Source: Thinopyrum elongatum (Eukaryota; Streptophyta; Magnoliopsida; Poales; Poaceae). From it: 64,000 bases of DNA. Position 1 is the stretch's first letter. Every line of letters begins with the position of its first letter. The stretch is from the NCBI GenBank assembly GCA_011799875.1, contig CM022303.1, positions 545,803,368 to 545,867,367 on the forward strand. The letters are read 5' to 3'. The notes below the pieces were generated by a model. That model was not told the DNA's origin, did no database searches, and saw nothing but the letters and a program-made list of their open reading frames with translations. Shown one piece after another: positions 34,403 through 44,572 of this stretch. The position numbers were made by a program, and so were the translations under genes.

Positions 34403-35409
34403 TATCGGTGTAATGAGAACCAGGGTCTCATCAACCTTATTAGCATGGGTCATACCCGTCTAGGACCATTGCCCGACAAGCCCGGCAAAGAACCAACCTT
34501 GCCGGCAAGCAAGACATCCGACAAACGTCTTGACGAGAAGCACGAAGAAGGAACCAAGCCGAGCTATGAAGAAGAGCATGGCTTGGGATCCAAGATGAAG
34601 TCAGCACTCGCTGGCAAGGCACGAGCCGGCAAGCCAAGGGCCCGGCAAGCTCCGTCCCGGAAGGCTTGCCGGAGGATAGTTGGGCACAAGTGCAAGACTA
34701 CCAAAAACAACGTTCAAGCCAATAGCCAGAAGACAGAAGACTAAAAGGCAAAGTTCCCGGCAAGATCCTTGCCGGGAACGCTTGCGAAGCCCCGGCAAGA
34801 TTCTTGCCGGGAACGCTTGCGAAGCCCCGGTAAGATTCTTGCCGGGAATGTTTGCGAAGCCCCGGCAAGACTCACGCCCGGCAAAGATTCCACCACTTTC
34901 CCACCGCTCCAGTGCAGCGACTAGCCTACCAGCCTGGCATCTCAGGCCTCATCATCCTGGATGCATGTCAAGACGGGGTGAAGCGGCGACTGATGGGACG
35001 ACCCCTTTTTCCGTCCCCAAGATGCTAAGGGACACCTAAGCAGAGCATTAAATGTATTTGTCCTAAACCGCCAGTGGTTAGGTATGATAACCCTGTAGCT
35101 ACTTTACACCTCCTGTGTGCCACTGTGGCAGCCCCTTGGACATATAAAAGGAGGCCCAAGGCATACCGGAGCAAAGGGGGGGGGGACTTTTTGGACTCTC
35201 CGGTGCAGCTTGCATGCATAGCAGCTAGCCGAAGCTCAAAAACACATAATATACACACAAAGCAGGACTAGGGTTTTACACTTCTCAGCGGCCCGAACCT
35301 GGGTAAAAATTCCTCGTGTTGATCTCTAGATCTGCTCTTTGCGCACCGCTCTTCCCTGCCAAACCGTAGAAGGGATCCACTCGATCCCATAGGTGTCGTT
35401 TCCCCGACA
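34403..35409 (+). repeat. LTR 2 (central) of the tandem array
   Basis: 1007 bp. Its start is TATCGGTGTAATGAG, with the terminal TG mutated to TA, and it ends CCCCGACA. TATA box at 35143-35149. Three palindromic 34-bp units lie at about 34756-34870. It serves as 3' LTR of one unit and 5' LTR of the next. Confidence 0.88.
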
Positions 35410-36764
35410 TCTTTGGCGCGCCAGGTAGGGGGAAAAGCGGTTGTGCAAACCTGATCTAGCGGTCAGAGCGTCAGCTTCATCGTCCATTGCGACTCCGCTC
35501 TACCTACAAAAAGCTAAGTCCTAAAACTTTAATTGCTTTTTCTGTTTAGTCTTATCCTTGATGGTATTTTTGTATGACCTGTGCGCGAGGGAGTGCTCTT
35601 GAAATACTCTGCGCTCCTGGTCACCTGGGTCCGCCTAGCAACATGGATGCAGCTGCGGTTGTTTCCTGAGCGTTAAGCCCCCGAAGAGGCGGCGTTCTCG
35701 ATAGGCTACTAGACAGGACCTGATCCTGAGCGCCATCGACCGGAACATGCGCATTCAGGGAGTATTCCAGCAAGCATAGGGATTCATCGTACAAAAATGC
35801 AATCGTTCAAGGGAAAGACTAGTTAAGTTTTATTTTCGGATTTCTGCGCAAACCCGTATGCTGAGGAGCCTTCCCGGGGCTAGTTGCGCTCCTAGTCGCC
35901 TCGAGTCCGCTCGGCGATGTGAGCAGCTGCACTAAAGCTGGAAAGGAAAACCCCTTCGGGAGGCGGCATTCCCGGCAAGCTGCTAAGGATCCGTTCCTCA
36001 AGGCGCTGTTGACTGGATCGTGCGCACCAGGAGGCATTCCGGCAAGCAAGGGAATATTCAGCAGAAGTCGAAATTACGACAAATTAGTCATAAAGCCAGA
36101 AGCTAATTAACTTGTTGTGTTAAAACGCTGTCGTGGCATCACATGCCCGAATCAGCGTTGCAGGTATAAAGGTGGGCGATTACCTCGAAGCCTCCACGGC
36201 AACGTCCTTGCCGGAGGCCTGCGTCGAGAACGTCAAGGTTCTTCGCTGTAGTCATAAGCCTCCCCGGTAATGTCCTTGCCGGAAGCCGGCGTCGAGAACG
36301 TCAAAGTTCTCCGCTGAAATCACAAACTTTACCGGAAATATTCATCCAAGGAGGAACAGCAAACCTTGTCGTCGAGCCATGTGCTCGGACAAGGGGGCTT
36401 TCAACCTTGTCGTCGAGCCATGCGCTCCGACAAGGGGGCTTTCAACCTTGTCGTCGAGCCATGCGCTCCAACAAGGGGGCTTTCAACCTTGTCGTTGAGC
36501 CATGCGCTCCGGCAAGGAGCCTTTTCGCTCTTGTCATCGAGCCAAGCGCTCTGACGAGGGCGGAAGCATAGCGAGAATCTTGTTATTGAACCATGTGCTC
36601 CAACAAGGGGATTTTTTTTTGCTCATGTCGTTGAGCCAAGTGCTCTGACGAGGGTAGAAGCATATAAAATCTTGGGCATGGCAGTCATGACCCATGCCGA
36701 ATTTGGCCCCACCTCCAGCATCGAGGTCTTTGAGTTCTCTGCTGAAGGCGGGCCTGGGGGCTCC
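35410..36764 (+). other. Internal region 2 of the tandem array, non-coding
   Basis: 1355 bp, collinear with 33049-34402 throughout. Primer-site-like TGGCGCGCCAGGTAGGGG at 35414-35431. 41-bp repeats start at 36362 and 36403. It ends GGCGGGCCTGGGGGCTCC. Confidence 0.8.
36362..36665 (+). repeat. 41-bp tandem repeats, internal copy 2
   Basis: Same unit and spacing as at 34001-34305, with four good copies and degenerate ones behind. Single-base differences between the two arrays show that the internal regions have diverged since duplication. Confidence 0.88.
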
Positions 36765-37733
36765 TGTCGGTGTAATGAGAACCAGGGTCTCATCAACCTT
36801 CTTAGCATGGGTCATACCCATCTAGGACCATTGCCCGACAACCCCGGCAAAGAACCAACCTTGCCGGCAAGCAAGACATCCGGCAAACATCTTGATGAGA
36901 AGCACGAAGAAGAAACCAGGCTGAGCTATGAAGAAGAGCACGGCTTGGGATACAAGACGAAGTCAGCACTCGCTGGCAAGGCACGAGCCGGCAAGCCAAG
37001 GGCCCGGCAAGCTCCGTCCCGGCAAGGCTTGCCGGAGGATAGTTGGGCACAAGTGCAAGACTACCGAAAACAACGTTCAAGCCTATAGCCAGAAGACAGA
37101 AGACTAAAAGGCAAAGTTCCCAGCAAGATCCTTGCCGGGAACGCTTGCGAAGCCCCGGCAAGATTCTTGCCGGGAATGTTTGCGAAGCTCCGGCAAGACT
37201 CACGCCCGGCAAAGTTTCCACCGCTTTCCCACTGCTCCAGCGTAGCGACCAGCCTGCCAGCCTGGCATCTCAGGCCTCGTCATCCTGGATGCTTGTCAAG
37301 ACGGGGTGAAGCGGCGACTGATGGGAAGGCCCCTTTTTTCGTCCCCAAGATGCTAAGGGACACCTAAGCAGAGCATTAAATGCATTTGTCCTAAACCGCC
37401 AGTGGTTAGGTATGATTACCCTGTAGCTACTTTACACCTCCTGTGTGCCACTGTGGCAGCCCCTTGGACGTATAAAAGGAGGCCCAAGGCATACCGGAGG
37501 AAAGGGGGGACTTTTTGGACTCTCCGGCCCAGCTTGCATGCATAGCAGCTAGCCAAAGCTCAAGAACACATAATATACACACAAAGCAGGACTAGGGTTT
37601 TACGCTTCTCAGCGGCCCGAACCTGGGTAAAAATCCCTCGTGTTGATCTCTAGATCTGCTCTTTGTGCATCCCTATTCCCTGCCAAACCGTAGAAGGGAT
37701 CCACTCGATCCCATAGGTGTCGTTTCCCCGACA
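36765..37733 (+). repeat. LTR 3 of the tandem array
   Basis: 969 bp, TGTCGGTGTAATGAG to CCCCGACA. TATA box at 37471-37477. It has only two palindromic 34-bp units (about 37119-37202) against three in LTRs 1 and 2, which accounts for most of its ~35-bp shorter length. Confidence 0.88.
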
Positions 37734-38160
37734 ACGCCCAAGCACCCAAGAGGAACAAGCTCAAGGGTACCAAGCACCCAAGAGTAATAAGCTACTCAAC
37801 TTCACTTCCACGTATCACCATGGAGAACCTAAACCGATGCACCAAATGCAATGGCAAGGGCACACGGAGTGCCCAAATCCTTCTCTCCCGAATCCCACCA
37901 AAGCAACTAATGCTAGGGAGAAAAATGAGAGGAAGAACAAAGAAGAGAACATGAAGAACTCCAAGATCTAGATCCAAGGGGTTCCCCTCACATAGAGGAG
38001 AAAGTGATTGGTGGAAACGTAGATCTAGATCTCCTCTCTCTTTTCCCCCAAAAACTAACAAGAATCCGTGGAGGGATTGAGAGATAGCAAGCTCGAAGAA
38101 GGTCAACAATGGGGGAAGAACTCGAGCTCAAGGGATTGGGTTCATTGGGGAAGAAGACCC

Positions 38161-38169
38161 CCTTTTATA
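38161..38169 (-). promoter_or_regulatory. TATA box of the solo copia LTR
   Basis: On the minus strand TATAAAAGG stands before GGGTCTTCTTCCCCAATGAA, a pyrimidine-rich leader. The position agrees with a minus-strand LTR promoter. Confidence 0.55.
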
Positions 38170-38189
38170 GGCACCCTCGAATCCAACCG

Positions 38190-38515
38190 TTATGCACTCA
38201 GGTCACGCACAAGCGGTATGACCACTTGGAGGAGCAGTACTACTGCTTAGCATGGTCAAAACAGCCCAACGAGAGAGAAAAACACGAGCTGTAGTTCTGC
38301 CAGAGAGGTAGTACTGCTTACCGCTTATAAGAGGTACTACCACTCGTGTGGAGAGGTAGTACCACTTATCGCTTATAAGAGGTACTACCGCTCTACTACC
38401 GCAAAACCCGACACGAAAAAATGCATCCCCAGAAGCAGCGGTACTACGCGTGGCACAAGGCCGCGGTACTGCCACTTACAAGCGGTACTACCACTCTAGA
38501 GGGCAGTACTACCGC
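38190..38515. repeat. Degenerate palindromic GGTACTACCGCT repeats
   Basis: Many units of AGCGGTAGTACCGCT type in both directions (for example GAGGTAGTACTGCTTACC, AAGAGGTACTACCGCTC), spaced irregularly, upstream of the minus-strand TATA box of the solo copia LTR. Confidence 0.75.
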
Positions 38516-40465
38516 TTGAGGCTTTCAGGAACACAACAGAGAAAACAGAGGATGCAATAAAGCCTAAACTGCCATAACTTCTGCATATGAGCTCCGAATT
38601 GAGCAAACTCAAGCTTGTTGGATAGATGACGACGAGTAGCATCCAACAGCGAAGAAGATGCATGTGAACTCCGTTTTCGATGAACTCGAGCTTGTCAATA
38701 AAATGACCATAAGCTCCAAATCTCATAAGGAGAAGAACCAATAAAGATGATGCAAGGATGCAATCGTTTGAGCTCTCTACAAACGATACGATCAAGCTAC
38801 TCATCGAGATCCCCCCTTGATAGTACGACAATCGATCCTATAACCTGGTCTCCCAACTACCACCATGAGACTGGTAAAATAGAAAACCTATCAAGGGCAA
38901 ACCTTTGCCTTGCACATAGTCCACTTGAGCTAGATGATGACGATCTTGACTCCCTCAAGTTGGACCACCTTTCTTGATTGCGTTGGCTCGATGAAGACTA
39001 GTTGATTGCTCCCCCATACTCCACTATGGGTGAGCCACTCTTTGGAACATCTTGACAAGTCCATTGACACCACAATGGACGGCAAGCTTCAAGGATGATC
39101 TCTTCATGATGCTCCACTTGAACTTGCACACCGCAATCTTGATGACGATCACCACTTGATGTCATGCTCCATGGGTTGTATGAGATCTTCCTCTTGATGC
39201 AAACCCATGGAAACAAACCTAACCCCACAAAGAACTCACACGTAGATCATGGGTTAGTACACAAAGCGTAATGGACAATGCTTACCATACTATGGGATCA
39301 TTTGATCCCTCTCGGTAAATCTTGTACGCTTTGTGTGTTGATCAACTTGATTCACTCTTGACTTAGTCTTGATCAACCTATTATCGTGTCTTCTACATGA
39401 CCACTCTTTGGATAATTCCTTGAATAGCACATTGGTCAACATATAAACTCCTTGAAACCAACAAATGGACTTCAAGAAATTCCTATGGACAAATCCTTCA
39501 AATATAACTCAAGACAACCATTAGTCCATAGAGATTTTCATCAATTACCAAAACCAAACAAGGGGGCACCGCATGTTCTTTCAAAGGCCTCCTTTCAATA
39601 GAGAACCGGAACAAAGCACTAACACATAGTGAATACATGAACTCCTCAAACTACGGTAATCACCGGAAAGAATCCCAATTATTGTCACTTTGGGGTATGC
39701 GGATCATAACACGTAATTGGTGCATATAACTTGCATGGTAGGATCAAGAACACAAATATATTCGCGAAAACATAGAGGGTTCAGATCTGAAATCATGGCA
39801 CTCAGGCCCTAGTGACAAGCATTAAGCATAGCAAAGTCATAGCAACATCAATCTCAGAACATAGTGGATACTAGGGATCAAGCCCTAACAAAACTAACTC
39901 GATTACATGATAAATCTCATCCAACCCATCACTGTCCAGCAAGCCTACGAAGGAATTACTCACACTCGGTGGTGAGCACGATGAAATTGGTGATGAATAT
40001 GGGTTGGTGATGGCGATGGCGACAAATCCCCCTCTTCGAAGCACAGAACGGACTCCGGATCTGTCCTCCCGATGAAGAACAGGAGGTGGCAGCAGCTCCG
40101 TATTGTAAAACCCGATGATTCCTTCTGCCTGATTTTTTCTTGATGAATAGGTATTTATGGAGTTGGAGATAGGGTTGCGGGAGCTGCCAGGGGCCTACAA
40201 GCCTGCAGGGTGCGCCCGCTGGGCTTGTGGCGCTCTGGTGGCCCCCTCTGGTATTTTCTTCTGCCAATACTTTTTATATATTCTGAAAAATTCTCCGTAA
40301 ATTTTCAGCTCAATCCGAGAACTTTTATTTCTGCACAAAAATAACACCATGGCAATTCTGCTGAAAACAGCGTCAGTCCGGGTTAGTTCCATTCGAATCA
40401 TGCAAATTAGAGTGCAAAACAAGAGCAAAAGCGTTTGGAAAAGTAGATATGACGGAGACGTATCA

Positions 40466-40655
40466 CCCGTTACGGCAGATGCCACGTGTCAATTACCCTT
40501 GACGAAAGCACTTCCATGACGCCCCATTTTTCGTCATGGAAGTGGACACTTCTGTGATGTTAATTTGAGTATTGTCATGGAACACTTCGAAGACAACACA
40601 GGTATGACTACAACACAGGTATGACTATCTTGATTCTGTCATAAAATCGTCAAGG
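40466..40655 (+). mobile_element. CACTA-type DNA transposon fragment, part 1
   Basis: The sequence GACACTTCTGTGATG ... TTGTCATGGAACACTTCGAA ... GATTCTGTCATAAAATCGTCA joins across the copia insertion to ATGGATGAACATGCATGACC at 58576. The two pieces are therefore one element whose end lies at 58653. A short internal duplication (CAACACAGGTATGACTA, about 40597-40628) is present. The left part of the transposon is lost where the Gypsy LTR ends at 40465. Confidence 0.65.
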
Positions 40656-42375
40656 TGAAAGAAATATGCCCTGGAGGCAATAATAAAGTTGTTATTTTAT
40701 ATTTCCTTATTCATGATAAAGGTTTATTATTCATGCTAGAATTGTATTGATCGGAAACATAAATACATGTGTGAATACATAAACAAATACTGTGTCCCTA
40801 GTAAGCCTCTACAAGACTAGCTCGTTGATCAAAGATGGTTAAGGTTTCCTAACCATAGACATGTGTTGTCATTTGATAACGGGATCACATCATTAGGAGA
40901 ATGATGTGATGGACAAGACCCATCCGTTAGCTTAGCATATTGATCGTTCAGTTTATTGCTATTGCTTTCTTCATGTCAAATACATATTCCTTCGACTATG
41001 AGATTATGCAACTCCCAGATACCGGAGGAATACCTTGTGTGCTATCAAACATCACAACGTAACTGGGTGATCATAAAGATGCTCTACAGGTATCTCCAAA
41101 GGTGTTTGTTAAGTTGGGATAGATCGAGATTAGGATTTGTCACTCCGAGTATCGGAGAGGTATCTCTGGGCCCTCTCGGTAATACACATCATAAGAAGCC
41201 TTGCAAGCAAAGTGACTAATGAGTTAGTTACAGGATGATGTATTACGGAACGAATAAAGAGACTTGTCGGTAACGATATTGAACTAGGTATGAAGATACC
41301 GACGATCGAATCTCGGGCAAGTAACATACCGATGGACAAAGGGAATTACGTATGTTGTCATAAGGTTCGACCGATAAAGATCTTCATAGAATATGTAGGA
41401 GCCAATATGGTCATCCAGGTTCCGCTATTGGTTATTGACTGGAGAGGTGTCTCGGTCATGTCTACATAGTTCTCGAACACGTAGGGTCCGCACGCTTAAC
41501 GTTCGTGGACGATATAGTATTATATGAGTTATGTATGTTGATGACCGAATGTTGTTCGCAGTCCTAGATGTGATTACGGCCATGACGAGGAGCTCCGGAA
41601 TAGTCCGGAGGTAAAGTTTGATATATGTGATAATAGTGTTTGGTCTCTGGAAGGGTTCCGGAATTCACCGGAAGGGGTTCTGGATGTTTCCCGAAATGTT
41701 TGGGTACGAGAACACTTTATTTGGGCCAAAGGGGAAAGCCCACGAGGCTTTTGGAAAGTGCAAAAGGGAGTTTTGCGGAGACCAGAGGCCAGATGCTAGG
41801 CCCTGGCGTCTGGGCCCAGACGCCGGGAACCCTGGCGTCTGGTCCTGGAGTCCGATAAGGACTCTTGCCTTTCGGGCAAAACCGACTTTGAGGAGGCTTT
41901 TACTCCAAGTTTCGACCCCAAGGCTCAACATATAAATAGAGGGGCAGGGCTAGCACCCAAGATAGATCAAGAATCACCAAGCCGTGTGCCGGCAACCCCG
42001 TCCTCTCTAGTTTATCCTCCATCATAGTTTCCGTTGTGCTTGGCGAAGCCCTGCGGAGATTGTTCTTCATCAACACTGTCACCACGTTGTCGTGCTGCCG
42101 GAACTCATCTACTACTTCGCCCGTCTTGCTGAATCAAGAAGGCGAGGGCGTCATCAAGCTGAACGTGTGCTGAACGCGGAGGTGCCGTACGTTCGGTACT
42201 TGATCGGGACAGATCATGAAGGTGTACGACTACATCAACCGCGTTGATAAACGCTTTCGCTTTGCGATCTTCAAGGGTATGAAGATGCTCTCCCCTCTCG
42301 TAGCTATGCATCTCCATGGATAGATCTTGCGTGTGCGTAGAATTTTTTTTGTTTTCCATGCAGCATTTCCCAACA
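40656..42375 (+). repeat. 5' LTR of the Angela-like copia
   Basis: 1720 bp, from TGAAAGAAATATGCCC to TTTCCCAACA. Landmarks are GATCACATCATTAGGAG, CTCGGTAATACACATCAT, a GGCGTCTGG/CCAGACGCC inverted pair near 41803-41845 and TATA box TATAAATAGA. The 3' LTR lacks the segment equivalent to about 41575-42271. Confidence 0.9.
41931..41938 (+). promoter_or_regulatory. TATA box in the 5' LTR of the Angela-like copia
   Basis: CAACATATAAATAGAGGGGC in a GC-rich context, about 440 bases before the LTR end. This fits the U3/R promoter of the BARE/Angela group. Confidence 0.7.
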
Positions 42376-43567
42376 GTGGCATCTGAGCCAGGTCTATGCG
42401 TAGATGATATGCACGAGTAGAACACAAAGAGTTGTGGACGGTGATAGTCATACTGCTTACCCCAACGTCTTATTTTGATTCGGCGGTATTGTAAGATGAA
42501 GCGGCCCGGACCAACCTTACATGCCCACGTACATGAGACCGGTTCCACCGACAGACATGCAACTTGTTTTGCATAAAGGTGGCTGGCGGGGGTCTATTTC
42601 TCCTACTTTAGTTGAATCGAATTTGACTACGGCCGGTCCTTGAAGAAGGTTAAAACAACAAACTTGATAAATCACTGTTGTGGTTGTTTTTGCGTAGGTA
42701 AGAACGGTTCTTGCTAGAAGCCCGTAGCAGCCACGTAAAACTTGCAACAACAAAGTAGAGGACGTCTAACTTGTTTTTGCAGGGCATGTTGTGATGTGAT
42801 ATGGTCAAGACATGATGTGATATACGTTATTGTATGAGATGATCATGTTTTGTAAGTTATCGGCAACCGGCAGGAGCCTTATGGTTGTCTCTTTATTGTA
42901 TGAAATGCAAACGCCATATAATTGCTTTACTTTATCACTATGCGTTAGCAATAGTTGTAGAAGCAATAGTTGGCGAGACGACCACGACGCAACGATGGAG
43001 ATCAAGGTGTCGAGCCGGTGACGATGGATATCATGATGATGCTTTGGAGATGGAGATCAAAAGCACGAGATGATGATGGCCATATCATGTCACATATTTT
43101 GATTGCATGTGATGTTTATCTTTTATGCATCTTATTTTGGTTAGTACGGCAGTAGCATTATAAGATGATCCCTTCACTAAATTTCAAGCTAAAAGTGTTC
43201 TCCCTGAGTATGCACCGTTGCTACAGTTCATCGTGTTGAGACACCACGTGATGATCGGGTGTGATAGACTCTACATTCACATACAACGGGTGTAAGACAG
43301 TTTTGCACATGCAGAATACTTGGGTTAAACTTGACGAGCCTAGCATGTACAGACATGGCCTCGGAACACTGGAGATCGAAAGATCGAATGTGAATCATAT
43401 AGTAGATATGATCAACATAGAGATGTTCATCATTGATGACTACCCCATCTCACGTGATGATCGGACATGGGTTAGTTGATTTGGATCACGTATCACTTAG
43501 ATGACTTGAGGGATGTCTATTTAAGTGGGAGTTCTTAAGTAATTTGATTAATTGAACTTAATTTATC
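42376..43567 (+). other. Primer-binding site and untranslated leader of the Angela-like copia
   Basis: GTGGCATCTGAGCCAGG at 42376-42392 corresponds to the initiator-Met tRNA primer site GTGGTATCAGAGCCAGG with two changes. The following 1.17 kb to the gag ATG has no supported ORF. Long leaders are usual in this group. Confidence 0.75.
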
Positions 43568-44572
43568 ATGAACTTAGTCCTGATAGTATTTGCATATCTA
43601 TGTTGTAGATCAGTGGCCCGTGCTACCGTTCCCTTGAATTTTAATGTGTTCCTAGAGAAAGCTAAATTGAAAGATGATGGTAGCAACTACACGGAATGGG
43701 TCCATAACTTGAGGATTATCCTCATTCCTGCACAGAAGAATTATGTCCTTGATGCACCGCTAGGTGAAAGGCCTGCTGCAGGAGCAGAAGCTGATGTTTT
43801 GAATGTCTGGCAAGCTCGATCTGATGACTACTCGATAGTTCAGTGTGCCATGCTTTACGGCTTAGAACCGGGACTTCAAAGATGTTTTGAATGTCATGGA
43901 GCATATGAGATGTTCCAAGAGTTGAAGTTAATATTTCAAACAAATGCCCGGGTTGAGAGATATGAAGTCTCCAACAAGTTCTATAGCTGCCAGATGGAGG
44001 AGAACAGTCCTGTCAGTGAACACATACTCAAAATGTCTGGGTATTATAATCACATGACTCAGCTGGGAGTTAATCTTCCAGTTGATTGTGTCATTGACAG
44101 AGTTCTACAATCACTGCCACCAAGCTACAAAGGCTTCGTGATGAACTATAATATGCAAGGGATGAACAAAACAATTCCCGAGCTCTTCGCAATGCTTAAG
44201 GCCGCGGAGGTAGAAATCAAGAAGGAGCATCAAGTGTTGATGGTTAACAAGACCACTAGTTTCAAGAAAAAGGGCAAGGGAAAGAAAGGGAACTTCAAGA
44301 AGAATGGCAAGCAAGTTGCCACTCCAGGGAAGAAGCCCAAAGCTGGACCCAAGCCTGAAACTGACTGCTTCTACTGCAAAGGAACTGGTCACTGGAAGCG
44401 GAACTGCCCCAAGTATTTGGCAGATAAGAAGGATGACAAAGTGAACAAAGGTATATTTGATATACATGTTATTGATGTGTACCTTACTAATGCTCGTAGT
44501 AGCGCCTGGGTATTTGATACTAGTTCGGTTGCTCATATTTGTAACTCGAAACAGGAGCTACGGATTAAATGA
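43568..44572 (+). pseudogene. Gag part of the Angela-like copia polyprotein
   Basis: 334 residues up to a TGA at 44570-44572. LNFNVFLEKAKLKDDGSNYTEW near the N-terminus and the Gag core (MFQELKLIF, VSEHILKMSGYYNHMTQLG, VLQSLPPSYKGFVMNY) are typical of copia Gag, the capsid protein that packages element RNA. A Lys-rich stretch precedes a complete CCHC zinc knuckle (CFYCKGTGHWKRNC, residues 267-280). The protease motif follows at residues 317-319 as DTS where DTG is expected. The homologous frame runs on past the stop without a shift, so this is the first part of a polyprotein with a CGA-to-TGA type stop. The usual Gag start may be slightly downstream of this ATG. Confidence 0.85.

Larger units (their letters stand above)
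32045..37733 (+). mobile_element. Tandem array LTR-internal-LTR-internal-LTR of a short non-autonomous retrotransposon
   Basis: Three LTRs (32045-33048, 34403-35409, 36765-37733) alternate with two internal regions of 1354 and 1355 bp. All are in the same orientation. The outer flanks gcgcc (32040-32044) and acgcc (37734-37738) fit one 5-bp target duplication with one change, so this is one insertion that became a tandem dimer. The internal DNA has no gag or pol. The element therefore is a small non-autonomous type of about 3.36 kb. LTR ends are TGTCGGTG and CCCCGACA. Confidence 0.9.
31450..39583 (-). mobile_element. Solo copia-type LTR (2.4 kb), split by a tandem LTR array
   Basis: Plus-strand ends TGAAAGATCATGG ... 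CATGTTCTTTCA are inverted over about 13 bases. Without the insertion 32045-37733 and one copy of its target duplication, the LTR is about 2440 bp. On the minus strand the layout is that of a Triticeae copia LTR: TATA box (CTATAAAAGG; plus-strand 38161-38169) followed by a CT-rich leader. A GGTACTACCGCT-type repeat tract (about 38190-38515) lies upstream of the TATA box in that orientation. No internal region or primer site is attached. The flanks ttaat and aaggc do not form a clean duplication; the unoccupied site appears to be GATATTAAGGCCTCC. ORFs inside are not supported as genes. Confidence 0.7.
28340..40465 (-). mobile_element. Gypsy-type LTR retrotransposon (Athila/Tat-like gag), minus strand, 3' part missing
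   Basis: On the minus strand: an LTR (40465 to 30936, interrupted by 31450-39583), primer-binding site, a 416-codon gag, a decayed gag C-terminus, and the start of an aspartic protease. It then stops at the junction with the recombinant element's LTR at 28339/28340. Integrase, reverse transcriptase and the 3' LTR are absent. The LTR start TGATACGTCTCCGTCAT and end GGGTTATCA are those of a very common Triticeae Gypsy (Sabrina-like, from memory). The outer flank at 40466 is CACTA-derived DNA. Confidence 0.85.
30936..40465 (-). repeat. 5' LTR of the minus-strand Gypsy element, split by an insertion
   Basis: The two parts, 30936-31449 and 39584-40465, together make about 1.40 kb. The plus-strand text GGGATATTAA at 31440-31448 continues at 39585 with AGGCCTCCTTTCAATAG. 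It begins (minus strand) TGATACGTCTCCGTC at 40465. A trinucleotide-rich stretch of AGTAGC/AGTAAC type lies at 31125-31210. Confidence 0.85.

Noticed and set aside
34232..34744. 170-codon ORF spanning the internal region and LTR 2 of the tandem array
   Set aside because: It crosses the LTR boundary. The homologous ORF in the next unit (36672-37088) has different ends, and the content is low-complexity and repeat-derived.
32399..37202. Regularly spaced palindromic repeats resembling a CRISPR array
   Set aside because: The units are contiguous 34-bp tandem repeats within eukaryotic LTRs, without unique spacers or cas genes.
36802..37221. 139-codon minus-strand ORF in LTR 3
   Set aside because: It appears in broken form in the other LTR copies and reads through the palindromic repeats; no domain.
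41618..41935. 105-codon ORF in the 5' LTR of the Angela-like copia
   Set aside because: It lies in the U3 upstream of the TATA box and the region is absent from the 3' LTR; no domain.
42105..42548. 147-codon minus-strand ORF over the LTR/leader boundary
   Set aside because: It crosses the primer-binding site of a plus-strand element and has no recognisable motif.
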